Positions 1 to 12,170 of a DNA stretch of 64,000 bases are shown here, piece by piece. Position numbers and translations under genes: made by a program. Below the pieces are notes generated by a model. That model was not told the DNA's origin and did not search any database. It worked only from the letters and a program-made list of their open reading frames with translations. Within the stretch, counting starts at the first letter, position 1. The number at the start of each line of letters is the position of its first letter. The stretch is from contig NZ_CP034766.1 in assembly GCF_004006015.1 (NCBI RefSeq), forward strand, positions 248,001-312,000, given 5' to 3'. This stretch comes from Rhodococcus sp. X156 (lineage in GTDB: Bacteria; Actinomycetota; Actinomycetes; Mycobacteriales; Mycobacteriaceae).

Positions 1-1
1 G

Positions 2-319
2 GAGTTCCGGGGGCGCTACCACGTGCTGGGCGGGGCGCTGGACCCGATGTCGGGGGTGGGCCCCGACCAGCTGCGCATCCGGGAGCTGCTGGCCCGGCTG
101 GGCAACCAGGAGGACGGCGTCGACGTCACCGAGGTGATCATCGCCACCGACCCCAACACCGAGGGCGAGGCCACCGCCACCTACCTGGTGCGGATGATGC
201 GCGACTTCCCGGGACTGAGCGTCACCCGGCTGGCGTCCGGGCTGCCGATGGGTGGTGACCTGGAGTTCGCCGACGAGGTGACTCTGGGCCGGGCGCTGTC
301 GGGTCGCCGGGCGATGTAG
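2..319 (+). CDS. recR: RecR recombination mediator, 3' part only
   Basis: This is the C-terminal ~105 residues of RecR, which works with RecO/RecF to load RecA at gaps during recombinational repair. The reading frame is open from base 2, so the start and the N-terminal zinc finger lie outside the window. The Toprim domain is recognisable from [16 protein letters not shown], followed by [10 protein letters not shown] and the acidic Toprim motif [15 protein letters not shown]. The tail [21 protein letters not shown] is the standard RecR C-terminus, with LGRAL(S/E)GRR after it. In related genomes recR lies downstream of dnaX and ybaB-type genes, which would be upstream of this window. Identification is secure; only the length is unknown. 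Confidence 0.97.
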   Translation, partial: EFRGRYHVLGGALDPMSGVGPDQLRIRELLARLGNQEDGVDVTEVIIATDPNTEGEATATYLVRMMRDFPGLSVTRLASGLPMGGDLEFADEVTLGRALSGRRAM

Positions 320-514
320 CCGCCGGGCGAGGCGGCTGCCGGGTCGGCTCACCCGGTGGCGGGGTGCTCCAGACATGGGTAGCGTTCGAATCTTGCTGGT
401 GGGCCATGCTGAGGGTGCTCGACGGCCCTTTCGCGGTGGTTCGCCTGCAGCTGTGCGTACGCCCGCCCTGCACCCCCCGATGTCGCGGACACCGCGAGAT
501 GGAGATGATCGCCT

Positions 515-1138
515 GTGAACGTCTCGAGCTTGGCACTCACTGCGCTGCGCCCGGCCTACACCGCCGTGCGCCTGCCGCTCACGCTGGTGCAGGAGCAGGT
601 GATCGACCGGTTCGTGCCGGCCGGCGCCGAGCCGCGGGCCACCACCTCGCGCCTGCTGGGCACCGCTGACCAGCTGGTGGGCATGGTGCTGCAGGACGAG
701 TCGTTGATCGAGCGTGGCACCCGCCTCAAGGGCGACGGCGAGAAGCCCGCCCCCGCCGACAAGCCCGCGCCCACCCTGCAGGACGCCGCGGCCAAGGCGG
801 CGAGCGCCACCCTGCCCAAGGACGAGCCGCGCCCGGTCCCCACCGCCGAGCCGGTGAAGCCCGCCCCGCAGGTGCGTCCCGCGCCAGTGCTCGACCCGGA
901 CGCCCTCACCGAGAAGATCGAGGCGGAGAACGCCCGCGCCGACGCCGCGGCCGCGCTCGAGGCGATCGACCTGGTGCCGGCCGCCCCCGGTGACGAGACC
1001 AGCCTGGTGAGCGAGCCTGCCGCGCCTGCCGCGCCTGCTGCGCCGGTGGACAAGGCCACCTTCGCCGAGCTGCAGAAGGAGAAGGCCGACCGTCAGATCG
1101 CCGCCGACGAGGCCGCGCGGAAGGCCCGCCAGAGCTAG
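515..1138 (+). CDS. Ala/Pro-rich hypothetical protein
   Basis: I do not recognise a family. The 207-residue product has an N-terminal ~70-residue part of normal composition (LRPAYTAVRLPLTLVQEQV, then a helix around GTADQLVGMVLQDESLIERG). A long low-complexity segment rich in Ala, Pro, Lys and Glu follows, and the end is charged and probably helical or coiled (ATFAELQKEKADRQIAADEA). No signal peptide or transmembrane segment is evident. The GTG start at 515 has a GGAG Shine-Dalgarno ten bases upstream. The gene sits alone between recR and a strong bidirectional terminator shared with the convergent leuA. The composition suggests a cytoplasmic or nucleoid-associated accessory protein, but that is a guess. 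Confidence 0.75.
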   Translation: MNVSSLALTALRPAYTAVRLPLTLVQEQVIDRFVPAGAEPRATTSRLLGTADQLVGMVLQDESLIERGTRLKGDGEKPAPADKPAPTLQDAAAKAASATLPKDEPRPVPTAEPVKPAPQVRPAPVLDPDALTEKIEAENARADAAAALEAIDLVPAAPGDETSLVSEPAAPAAPAAPVDKATFAELQKEKADRQIAADEAARKARQS

Positions 1139-1163
1139 CCTGACCGCGCCACCCCCGACAGAC

Positions 1164-1198
1164 AGCTGACCCCCGGCGCGAGGCGCCGGGGGTCAGCT
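1164..1198. terminator. Bidirectional hairpin terminator between the hypothetical gene and leuA
   Basis: A perfect 16-bp inverted repeat with a 3-nt loop (GAG at 1180-1182) lies between the stop of the plus-strand hypothetical gene (1138) and the stop of minus-strand leuA (1235). It has no U-run, as is usual in high-GC actinobacteria. Its position suits termination of both convergent transcripts. Confidence 0.85.
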
Positions 1199-1234
1199 CT
1201 GTCCTGTGCCGCTCGCGCGGGCGCGGTGGGTGGG

Positions 1235-3133
<1,899 letters not shown>

Positions 3134-3175
3134 TCAGACCCCGTCGCGGCGGCTAAGCAGGAGCGCACGCTGCAT
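3134..3175 (-). CDS. leuL: leuA leader peptide
   Basis: This is a 13-codon open frame reading MQRALLLSRRDGV and ending in TGA, 84 nt upstream of leuA. It holds three consecutive leucine codons (CTC, CTG, CTT). CTT is very rare in such GC-rich genes, so the run should be sensitive to the charged tRNA-Leu supply. Leader peptides with a Leu triplet followed by Ser-Arg-Arg are known ahead of leuA in actinobacteria and are read as ribosome-dependent attenuators. Ribosome stalling on the run when leucine is scarce would let leuA be expressed. The mechanism is inferred from this pattern; the peptide itself is directly visible. Confidence 0.8.
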   Translation of the reverse strand: MQRALLLSRRDGV

Positions 3176-3231
3176 GCCCGCCACGATACCCGCGGGCGCA
3201 AGACGTGCCGTGGTGGGCCGCGGCTCGGACG

Positions 3232-4467
3232 CTAGAGGGCGGTGTGGCGCAGCGCTGCAAGGGGTTCGGAGAACACCGCGGCCAGCGACACCGCGCCGGC
3301 GGCCTGCTGCTGGACGTGCTCGCCGGCAGCCGTCACCCGCACGTCGCGCTGCGGTGCAGCCGAGTGCGTGTTGATGGCCGCGGCCACCTCGCGCAGCGTC
3401 TGCGGAGCGTCGGTGAAGGCCTGGCCGCCCAGGATGATGTGGTCGGGGTTGATGATGTCGCTGATCAGGCCCACCGCCCGGCCGAGCACCAGGGCGCGCT
3501 CGCTGAGCAGGGCCACGGCCGTCGGCTGCCCCGCCGCAGCCTGCTCGTGCAGCTGGGCGATGTCGGTTACCGCCAGGCCCACGGCCACCGCGGCGTCGAC
3601 CAGCCCGGTGTCACCCACCGCGGCCTCGAGGCGGCCGGTGCGACGGGGGTCCAGCAAGGTGGTGCCACCGGTGGGCAGGTGCCCCAGCGTGCCCGGACCC
3701 GACGTGGGGGTGTGCACCGCGCCGTTGATGGTGAGCGACACCCCGACCATCTCGCGGGCGTAGAAGTACAGCGTGGACTCGCGGGGACTGGTCTCCGGCG
3801 TGAGCATCAGCTCGGCTGCCGCCATCGCCTCCACGTGCGGGGCCACCGAGACCGGCAGGCCCAGGCTGGCGCTGAGCACCTCCCCGACCGGGGCGTCGGT
3901 CCACCCCAGCCGTGGGTGGTCGACCCGGCCGTTGGGGTGCACCCGGCCGCCGATGGCCACGCCGGCCCACAGCACCCGCCGGCTCGCCCATCGGGCCAGG
4001 AACCGCTTGGTGCGCAGGCCGATCGCGCGGAGGATCTCGGGCACGCTGGCACCGGGGTCCGGGACCGTGGTCAGCTGCAGTCCACCGATGATGCGTCCGT
4101 GCAGGTCGTGCGCGGTCACCACGGTGACCTTGAAGCCGATGTGCAGCCCCACGGTGACGAAGGCGGTGTGGTTGACCTCCACGGGCAGCCGGGGCCGGCC
4201 GATGGCCCCCGCGGGGGAGAGGTCGGCACGCTCGCGCAGCAGGCCGGCGGCGAGCAGCGCACCGACCTGGCGGTTGACCGTGGCGCTGCTCAGCCCGGTG
4301 GCCGTGGCGACGGCGTCGCGAAACAGCGGTCCCCGCAGGCGGACGGTGCGGAACACCGCGGCAGCGGGCGTGGTGGAGAGCTGCAGCGACGGGGTGCTCA
4401 CGTGCAGGCGGCGGGTGGCTACGGGTGACGCAGTCGGGCTGGTGGGCTGGTGCAAGGCGGCGGTCAT
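3232..4467 (-). CDS. ROK-family transcriptional regulator
   Basis: This 411-residue protein joins an N-terminal winged helix-turn-helix to a C-terminal ROK domain (NagC/XylR type), so it probably represses or activates sugar-related genes. Residues ~40-95 form the DNA-binding part (FRDAVATATGLSSATVNRQV, then GALLAAGLLRE). The ROK fold starts near VGLHIGFKVTVVTAHDLHG, includes GWTDAPVGEVL and LGLPVSVAPHVEAMAAAE, and ends with LISDIINPDHIILGGQAF. The CxCGxxGCxE zinc cluster usual in ROK repressors is absent: the matching stretch reads GHLPTGGTTLLDPRRTGRLE. This cysteine-free variant also occurs in mycobacterial ROK regulators. The gene stands alone, downstream of the leuA leader and upstream of the MFS gene on the same strand. 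Its ligand is unknown. Confidence 0.88.
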   Translation of the reverse strand: MTAALHQPTSPTASPVATRRLHVSTPSLQLSTTPAAAVFRTVRLRGPLFRDAVATATGLSSATVNRQVGALLAAGLLRERADLSPAGAIGRPRLPVEVNHTAFVTVGLHIGFKVTVVTAHDLHGRIIGGLQLTTVPDPGASVPEILRAIGLRTKRFLARWASRRVLWAGVAIGGRVHPNGRVDHPRLGWTDAPVGEVLSASLGLPVSVAPHVEAMAAAELMLTPETSPRESTLYFYAREMVGVSLTINGAVHTPTSGPGTLGHLPTGGTTLLDPRRTGRLEAAVGDTGLVDAAVAVGLAVTDIAQLHEQAAAGQPTAVALLSERALVLGRAVGLISDIINPDHIILGGQAFTDAPQTLREVAAAINTHSAAPQRDVRVTAAGEHVQQQAAGAVSLAAVFSEPLAALRHTAL

Positions 4468-4729
4468 GGGTCCTCAGGGAGCGGCGTGCGACCGCCGGCC
4501 CCACGGGGAGCTGGCGGCTCCGCTCGGGGTGCGACGACTGGTCGCGGGGGAGGGATGGGCGAGGTCGGGCGGCTGTGTGGTGCCGAGGGCACTCAGCAGC
4601 AGCCGGGACAGTGCGCCACTCGGTCTCCGAGCGCTCGCGGTCGAGGCAGCCGGCACCCCAGCGCGACGGTCACGTAGGTGACGCGCACGGGGTTCCAGGA
4701 CATGGCAGCGAATCTAGCAGCGATTGGCG

Positions 4730-6064
4730 CTACAGGTGCAGGTCACGCGGGCGGATCAGCACCGTCGCGACCACGCTGATCACCGAGGTGGCCACCAGGA
4801 ACCCGCAGGCCAGCCACGGCGCCCCGTTGGTGGCCGCGATCAGCGAGGTGAGGATCAGCGGGGTGAGGCCCGAGGCGTAGATGCCGGAGAACTGGTACAC
4901 CACCGACAGGCCGGTGTAGCGGATCTCGGTGGGGTACAGGCTGGCGTAGAGGGTGCCCTGGGCGCCGTAGAACAGCGCGTGCACGATGCCGAACACCAGG
5001 ATCAGGCCCAGCCCGAACAGCGCCAGGTTGCCCGTGTGGAACAGCGCGAACACCGGGAACACCAGCACGCCGTAGGCGGCGATGCCGGCCAGGTACACCC
5101 GCTGGGCGCCGTGGCGCTCCACCAGCAGCCCGGAGACCGGCAGCAGCACGGCCATCACCAGCGAGGCCACCGTCACCGCCAGCAGCACCGACACCTTGTT
5201 CATGGCCAGCGTGCCGGTGGCGTAGGTGATGGCGAAGACGCCCCAGGTGTTGAACGCCGCGCCCTCGCCCCACCGGGACAGCAGCCCGAGGATGCTGTTG
5301 CGGATGTTGCGGCGGCCGGTGAAGACCTGCTTGAACGGCGCGGTGGAGCGCTGCTGCAGGTGCTCGACCTCCCGGAAGGCGGGGGTCTCCTCCACCGCCA
5401 GGCGGACCACGATGCCCACCACCACCAGCACCAGGCTCAGCAGGAACGCGATGCGCCAGCCGTAGCTGAGGAACTGCTCCTCGTCGAAGACCACCTGCAG
5501 CAGCGCGAACACCCCGGTGCCCAGGGCCAGGCCCAGGGCCAGGCCGATCTGGGGGATGGAGCCGAAGCGGCCCCGCTTGCCCGGCGGGCTGTGCTCCACC
5601 GCCAGCAGCACCGCGCCGGCCCACTCCCCACCGAGGGCGAAGCCCTGCAGCACCCGCAGCAGCAGCAGCAGGATGGGTGCCAGCACGCCGATCTGGGCGG
5701 TGGTGGGCAGCACGCCCATCAGGGCGGTGGCCACGCCCATCAGCACCATGGTCAGCGCCAGGGTCTTCTTGCGGCCGATGCGGTCGCCGACGTGGCCGAA
5801 GACCACCCCGCCGACCGGGCGAACCACGAAGCCGACCGCGAAGGTGGCGAAGGCGAGCATCGTGCCCACGGTGGAGCTGGTGTCGGGGAAGAAGATCTTG
5901 TTGAAGACCAGGCTGGCCGCGGTGGCGTAGAGGAAGAAGTCGTACCACTCGATGGTGGTGCCGAGCAGGCTGGCAGCCACGACGGTGCGCAACCGCTTGC
6001 GCCGGTCCTCGGCGCTCTCGTCCGCACCTCCCGGCGTCGGCTGGACGTCGGACAGAGTGGTCAT
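4730..6064 (-). CDS. MFS transporter, metabolite:H+ symporter type
   Basis: This is a 444-residue inner-membrane carrier with about 12 hydrophobic spans. It belongs to the metabolite:H+ symporter branch of the major facilitator superfamily (ProP/ShiA/KgtP-like). Diagnostic features are GTTIEWYDFFLYATAASL at the first span, the loop motif GHVGDRIGRKK between spans 2 and 3, and LLRVLQGFALGGEWAGA in span 4. It is divergent from ssuD, with 169 bases between the two starts, and that space holds one copy of a repeated 12-mer. With SsuD and TauD alongside, an organic sulfonate or related organic acid is a reasonable substrate guess. The sequence itself does not prove the substrate. Confidence 0.88.
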   Translation of the reverse strand: MTTLSDVQPTPGGADESAEDRRKRLRTVVAASLLGTTIEWYDFFLYATAASLVFNKIFFPDTSSTVGTMLAFATFAVGFVVRPVGGVVFGHVGDRIGRKKTLALTMVLMGVATALMGVLPTTAQIGVLAPILLLLLRVLQGFALGGEWAGAVLLAVEHSPPGKRGRFGSIPQIGLALGLALGTGVFALLQVVFDEEQFLSYGWRIAFLLSLVLVVVGIVVRLAVEETPAFREVEHLQQRSTAPFKQVFTGRRNIRNSILGLLSRWGEGAAFNTWGVFAITYATGTLAMNKVSVLLAVTVASLVMAVLLPVSGLLVERHGAQRVYLAGIAAYGVLVFPVFALFHTGNLALFGLGLILVFGIVHALFYGAQGTLYASLYPTEIRYTGLSVVYQFSGIYASGLTPLILTSLIAATNGAPWLACGFLVATSVISVVATVLIRPRDLHL

Positions 6065-6133
6065 GCGCAGCCAATCGCGGGGGTGGTTCGGGCAGGGAAG
6101 GGCGACGCTAACGTGGTCGCTGCCGCCGGCGTC

Positions 6134-6145
6134 GAGTTCAAATCA
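6134..6145. repeat. 12-bp element GAGTTCAAATCA, copy 1
   Basis: GAGTTCAAATCA occurs here, 89 bases before the ssuD start and in the divergent MFS/ssuD promoter region. It recurs identically and in the same orientation at 7428-7439 before tauD. It is strikingly A/T-rich against its surroundings. A shared operator for a sulfur-responsive regulator is a plausible reading. Confidence 0.5.
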
Positions 6146-6233
6146 CGCAGAGAAAAACTGCGTGCAGAGGTGCGCGGCCGCGCTGAGATGCTCTTGACTG
6201 GGCTAGTTCTGACCCGTCGTCGAAGAGGCCCTG

Positions 6234-7418
6234 ATGTCGCTGCGCTTCCACTGGTTCCTCCCCACCTACGGGGACTCCCGCAACCTGATGGCCGGGGGCC
6301 ACGGCAGCTCCATGTCCGGGGACCGACCCGCGACGCTGAAGTACCTGAACCAGATCGGCGCGGCTGCGGAGACCAACGGCTTCGAGGCGGTGCTCACCCC
6401 CACCGGGCAGTGGTGTGAGGACGCGTGGCTGACCACGGCGATGATGATCGACGCCACCGAGACGCTGAAGTTCCTGGTCGCGCTGCGCCCGGGCCTGATG
6501 AGCCCCACGCTGGCCGCGCAGATGGCGGCCACGTTCCAGTGGCAGTCGCAGGGCCGGCTGCTGCTCAACGTGGTCACCGGCGGGGAGTCCGCCGAGCAGC
6601 GCACCTACGGCGACTTCCACGACAAGGAGCAGCGCTACGCCCGGTGCGGGGAGTTCCTCGACGTCATCCGCCGACTGTGGGCCAACACCGGCCCGGTCAC
6701 CTTCTCCGGCGAGCACGTGCAGGTGGAGAACGCCGTGCTGGGCCGCTTTCCCGACCCGGTGCCGCCGATCTTCTTCGGTGGGTCGTCCCCGGCGGCGGGC
6801 ACGGTGGCCGCGCAGTTCGCCGACGCCTACCTCACCTGGGGTGAGCCGCCCGCCGCGGTCGCCACCAAGATCGACTGGATCCGCGGGCTGGCACAGGCGC
6901 AGGGGCGCACCCTCGACTACGGCATCCGGCTGCACGTGATCAGCCGCGACACCGCCGAGCAGGCCTGGGCCGAGGCCGGCCGCCTGCTCGGCGCGCTCGA
7001 CCCGGAGACGGTGGCCACGGCCCAGCGCAACCTGGCCCGCTCGGAGTCAGAGGGTCAGCGCCGGATGCTCGAGCTGCACGGCGGCGGGTCCAGCTACACC
7101 GGCAGCGGCGACGCCCGCGCCCTGGAGATCTCGCCCAACCTGTGGACCGGCGTGGGCCTGGTGCGTGGTGGGGCGGGAACCGCGCTGGTGGGCTCGCACG
7201 AGGAGGTGGCCGAGCGCATCGCGGAGTACGCCGCGGTGGGTTGCGACCACTTCATCCTCTCCGGCTACCCCCACCTGGAGGAGACCTACCAGTTCGGCGA
7301 GGGCGTGCGCCCGGTCCTGGAGCGCCGTGGCCTGCTCACCCCTCGCGCCCTGGACGGCTCCCAGGTGGTGCGCACCCCGTTCATCTCCGGCGACCCCGCG
7401 CCCGCAGGCGCCTCCTGA
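6234..7418 (+). CDS. ssuD: FMNH2-dependent alkanesulfonate monooxygenase
   Basis: SsuD cleaves alkanesulfonates to the aldehyde and sulfite with reduced flavin and oxygen, releasing sulfur during sulfate starvation. The 394-residue protein is a luciferase-like TIM barrel and aligns along its length with classical SsuD: HWFLPTYGDSRNL at the N-terminus, TGQWCEDAWLTTAMMIDAT, LKFLVALRPGLMSP, the flavin-phosphate region NVVTGGESAEQRTYGDF, YLTWGEPP, GIRLHVISRDT and GVGLVRGGAGTALVG near the C-terminus. A flavin reductase partner (SsuE) is not adjacent. The NADPH-dependent FMN reductase at 11438-12100 might serve. The start ATG 6234 follows GAAGAGG. TauD lies 102 bases downstream on the same strand. 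Confidence 0.95.
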   Translation: MSLRFHWFLPTYGDSRNLMAGGHGSSMSGDRPATLKYLNQIGAAAETNGFEAVLTPTGQWCEDAWLTTAMMIDATETLKFLVALRPGLMSPTLAAQMAATFQWQSQGRLLLNVVTGGESAEQRTYGDFHDKEQRYARCGEFLDVIRRLWANTGPVTFSGEHVQVENAVLGRFPDPVPPIFFGGSSPAAGTVAAQFADAYLTWGEPPAAVATKIDWIRGLAQAQGRTLDYGIRLHVISRDTAEQAWAEAGRLLGALDPETVATAQRNLARSESEGQRRMLELHGGGSSYTGSGDARALEISPNLWTGVGLVRGGAGTALVGSHEEVAERIAEYAAVGCDHFILSGYPHLEETYQFGEGVRPVLERRGLLTPRALDGSQVVRTPFISGDPAPAGAS

Positions 7419-7427
7419 GCGGTTCGA

Positions 7428-7439
7428 GAGTTCAAATCA
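7428..7439. repeat. 12-bp element GAGTTCAAATCA, copy 2
   Basis: This is an exact second copy of the element at 6134-6145, located between ssuD and tauD, 82 bases before the tauD start. A second copy ahead of tauD suggests that tauD has its own regulated promoter rather than depending only on read-through. Confidence 0.5.
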
Positions 7440-7520
7440 GCGTGCGGCCAACCCTTGGCGGGAGAGCGCTCAGCGGGTGACCTGGAGGGCGGTCCCACCC
7501 GCACCCCGAAAGGTCGCACC

Positions 7521-8456
7521 ATGACGCTCGCCGACCACACCCGCACCAGCACCGCCGCCACCGACCTGCGCGTGGTGAAGCTCGGCGCCCACATCGGGGC
7601 CCGGGTGGAGGGGGTGGCGCTGGGCGGTGACCTGGATGCGGCGACCGTGCGCGCGATCAACCGGGCCCTGCTGGAGCACGAGGTGCTGTTCTTCCGCGGC
7701 CAGCACCACCTGGACGACGCGGGCCAGCGGGCGTTCGCCAGCCTGCTCGGCGTGCCCACCGCGGCACACCCCACGGTGACCTCGCTGGGAGCAGACGTGC
7801 TGCCCATCGACTCCGAGCACGGCACCGCCAACAGCTGGCACACCGACGTCACCTTCGTCGACCGCGTGCCCAAGGCGTCGGTGCTGCGGGCGATCGCCCT
7901 GCCGCCCTACGGCGGCACCACCACCTGGGCCTCCACGGTGGCTGCCTACGCGCAGCTGCCCGCCCCGCTGCGGGCACTGGCCGACACCCTGTGGGCGGTG
8001 CACACCAACGTCTACGACTACGCGGCGGAGGCCGCCGAGCAGGTGCGCAGCGCCGCGGTGGCCGCCCACCGCGCGGAGTTCCAGTCCTCCTACTACGAGA
8101 CGGTGCACCCGGTGGTGCGGGTGCACCCGGAGACCGGCGAGCGGTCGCTGCTGCTGGGCCAGTTCGTCAAGGCCCTGGTGGGGCTGGGCACCAAGGAGTC
8201 CCAGGCCGTCTACACGCTGCTGCAGGACCGCATCACCCGGCTGGAGAACACGGTGCGCTGGAGCTGGGAGCTCGGCGACGTGGCCCTCTGGGACAACCGC
8301 AGCACCCAGCACTACGCGGTGGCCGACTACGACAACCAGTACCGCCGGCTGCACCGAGTGACCCTGGCCGGCGACGTTCCGGTGAGCCCGAGCGGTGAGC
8401 ACAGCCGAGTGGTGGCCGGCGACGCCTCCCGCTACTCGCCCGTGGTGGCGCCCTGA
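7521..8456 (+). CDS. tauD: TauD/TfdA-family 2-oxoglutarate dioxygenase
   Basis: This is an Fe(II)/2-oxoglutarate dioxygenase of the taurine/alpha-ketoacid type, which hydroxylates a sulfonate (or similar acid) so that it collapses to aldehyde and sulfite. The metal triad is visible as HTD in [17 protein letters not shown] and the distal His in [12 protein letters not shown]. The 2-oxoglutarate-binding arginines are in [12 protein letters not shown]. The N-terminal [15 protein letters not shown] and the iron-side loop [10 protein letters not shown] fit the family, and 311 residues is normal. The start at ATG 7521 follows GAAAGG; an in-frame ATG at 7455 has no such site. With ssuD upstream, sulfur scavenging is the likely role. 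The substrate is not certain, so the symbol is by family resemblance. Confidence 0.9.
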   Translation: MTLADHTRTSTAATDLRVVKLGAHIGARVEGVALGGDLDAATVRAINRALLEHEVLFFRGQHHLDDAGQRAFASLLGVPTAAHPTVTSLGADVLPIDSEHGTANSWHTDVTFVDRVPKASVLRAIALPPYGGTTTWASTVAAYAQLPAPLRALADTLWAVHTNVYDYAAEAAEQVRSAAVAAHRAEFQSSYYETVHPVVRVHPETGERSLLLGQFVKALVGLGTKESQAVYTLLQDRITRLENTVRWSWELGDVALWDNRSTQHYAVADYDNQYRRLHRVTLAGDVPVSPSGEHSRVVAGDASRYSPVVAP

Positions 8457-8613
8457 GATCCTTCGTGGACAGCCGCCCACACCCTTCCTGAACAGGGCAC
8501 ACGCGGTCGCCGAACAACCTCGCTGCGGTGCGAGCGCCACCGCCGCCGCGCGGCATCGGTAGAGTCGGCCCGGACATTCACCCTGAGCTCGACCATTCCA
8601 GGAGGTTGACGGC

Positions 8614-10931
<2,318 letters not shown>

Positions 10932-11003
10932 GTCGCCCCCCGGGGGGTGTGGACCGTGAGGACAGACTTGCACGGTTCCAGAGAGACGCGGACACTCGGG
11001 CAG

Positions 11004-11441
11004 ATGGACCTGCAAACCGCTCACCTCGACCCTCGCGCCATGCTGCGCCAGGTGGGGCTGCGGGTGACCGCTCCCCGGGTGGCGGTGCTGACCGCGCTGC
11101 AGGAGCACCCGCACTCGACCGCCGACATGGTGGCCTCGTGGGTGCGTGAGGCACATGGTCGCGTCTCCACCCAGGCCGTCTACGACGTGCTGCGGGTCTG
11201 CGTGCAGCACGGACTGGTCCGACGCATCGAGCCGGCCGGGTACCCGGCGCTGTACGAGACCAGGGCCGGGGACAACCACCACCACCAGGTGTGCCGGTCC
11301 TGTGGTGCGATCGCCGACATCGACTGTGCCACCGGCGCGGCGCCCTGCCTGACACCCTCGGAGGACCACGGCTTCGTCGTGGACGAGGCAGAGCTGGTCT
11401 TCTGGGGCTGCTGCGCCGCCTGCCAGGCTGCGAAGGTCTAG
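11004..11441 (+). CDS. furA: FurA-type ferric uptake/peroxide regulator
   Basis: This Fur-superfamily repressor (145 residues from ATG 11004) most resembles mycobacterial FurA: LRVTAPRVAVLTALQEHPHS in the winged-helix domain, VSTQAVYDVLRV as recognition helix, then the metal-site region GDNHHHQVCRSCGAIADIDC and a second cysteine pair in WGCCAAC. FurA normally sits directly before katG and represses it. Here no katG follows; the next gene is convergent and the stop codons overlap by three bases. A TTGCAC...GACACT promoter-like pair with 17-bp spacing precedes the start. A GTG at 10947 would add 19 residues. It probably senses iron or peroxide, but its target here is unknown. Confidence 0.88.
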   Translation: MDLQTAHLDPRAMLRQVGLRVTAPRVAVLTALQEHPHSTADMVASWVREAHGRVSTQAVYDVLRVCVQHGLVRRIEPAGYPALYETRAGDNHHHQVCRSCGAIADIDCATGAAPCLTPSEDHGFVVDEAELVFWGCCAACQAAKV

Positions 11442-12100
11442 CGCCCTGCCTCGCTGCCCAGCGGCCGGCCCGGCTGCTGCCGGGCGAAGCCGACCACCTG
11501 GGCAGCCAGCAGCCCCAGGTTGTTCGCCACGGTGGCGTCGCTGACTCCGCCGTCGTCGTCGAAGCGGGCGACGGCGGAGTTCACGGCCGCCCCCAGCGGG
11601 GTGGGCCAGCCGCGCAGCGCGTGCACCACCGACCGCAGCGCGGTCAGCGTGGTGACCGAGGCCTGCCAGCCGTAGGCGGTGGCCACGCAGCCCACCGCCC
11701 GCCCGTCCAGGTAGGGGCGGGCGTCCTGGCGCAGGTCCTCCACGTAGTCCAGGGCGTTCTTGACCAGACCGGAGATCGTCCCGTGGTAGCCGGGGCTGGA
11801 CAGCACCACGCCGTCGGCCTCGCGCACCGCGTCCACCAGGGCGCGGGCGGCGTCGGTGCGCTCGGTGAGGGCGGGATCGTAGAACGGCATCACCAGGTCG
11901 GCGCCGGTGACGACGGTGGTCTCCGCGCCCAGCTCGCGCGCGGCGGCCAGCACCACCCGCAGGGCCCGCTCGCTCTGCGACCCGCTGCGGGTGGAACCGC
12001 CGATGCCCACGATCCTCAGCGGCGACTGGATCTGCGACGCCTGGTTCTGCGACGCCTCGTTCTGCGGTGTGCTGCTCTGTGGTGTGCTGCCCTGGGCCAC
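11438..12100 (-). CDS. NADPH-dependent FMN reductase-like protein
   Basis: This is a 220-residue flavodoxin-fold oxidoreductase of the NADPH-dependent FMN reductase family (SsuE/azoreductase type). The flavin phosphate loop is IVGIGGSTRSGSQSERAL near residue 29, followed by the family motif DGVVLSSPGYHGTISGLVKN and the region GRAVGCVATAYGWQ. The first ~25 residues are Ser/Gln/Asn-rich and repetitive, with no counterpart in the family. They probably form a disordered tail built from short DNA repeats. The gene is convergent with furA. It could supply reduced flavin to SsuD, but they are 4 kb apart and no direct link is visible. Confidence 0.88.
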   Translation of the reverse strand: MAQGSTPQSSTPQNEASQNQASQIQSPLRIVGIGGSTRSGSQSERALRVVLAAARELGAETTVVTGADLVMPFYDPALTERTDAARALVDAVREADGVVLSSPGYHGTISGLVKNALDYVEDLRQDARPYLDGRAVGCVATAYGWQASVTTLTALRSVVHALRGWPTPLGAAVNSAVARFDDDGGVSDATVANNLGLLAAQVVGFARQQPGRPLGSEAGR

Positions 12101-12170
12101 GCTGGTCCCCCCTCGCCCGGTGCTGACCAGGGAACCACACCGCGGAGGCCGCCGACAGGTGTGAGCCGAG

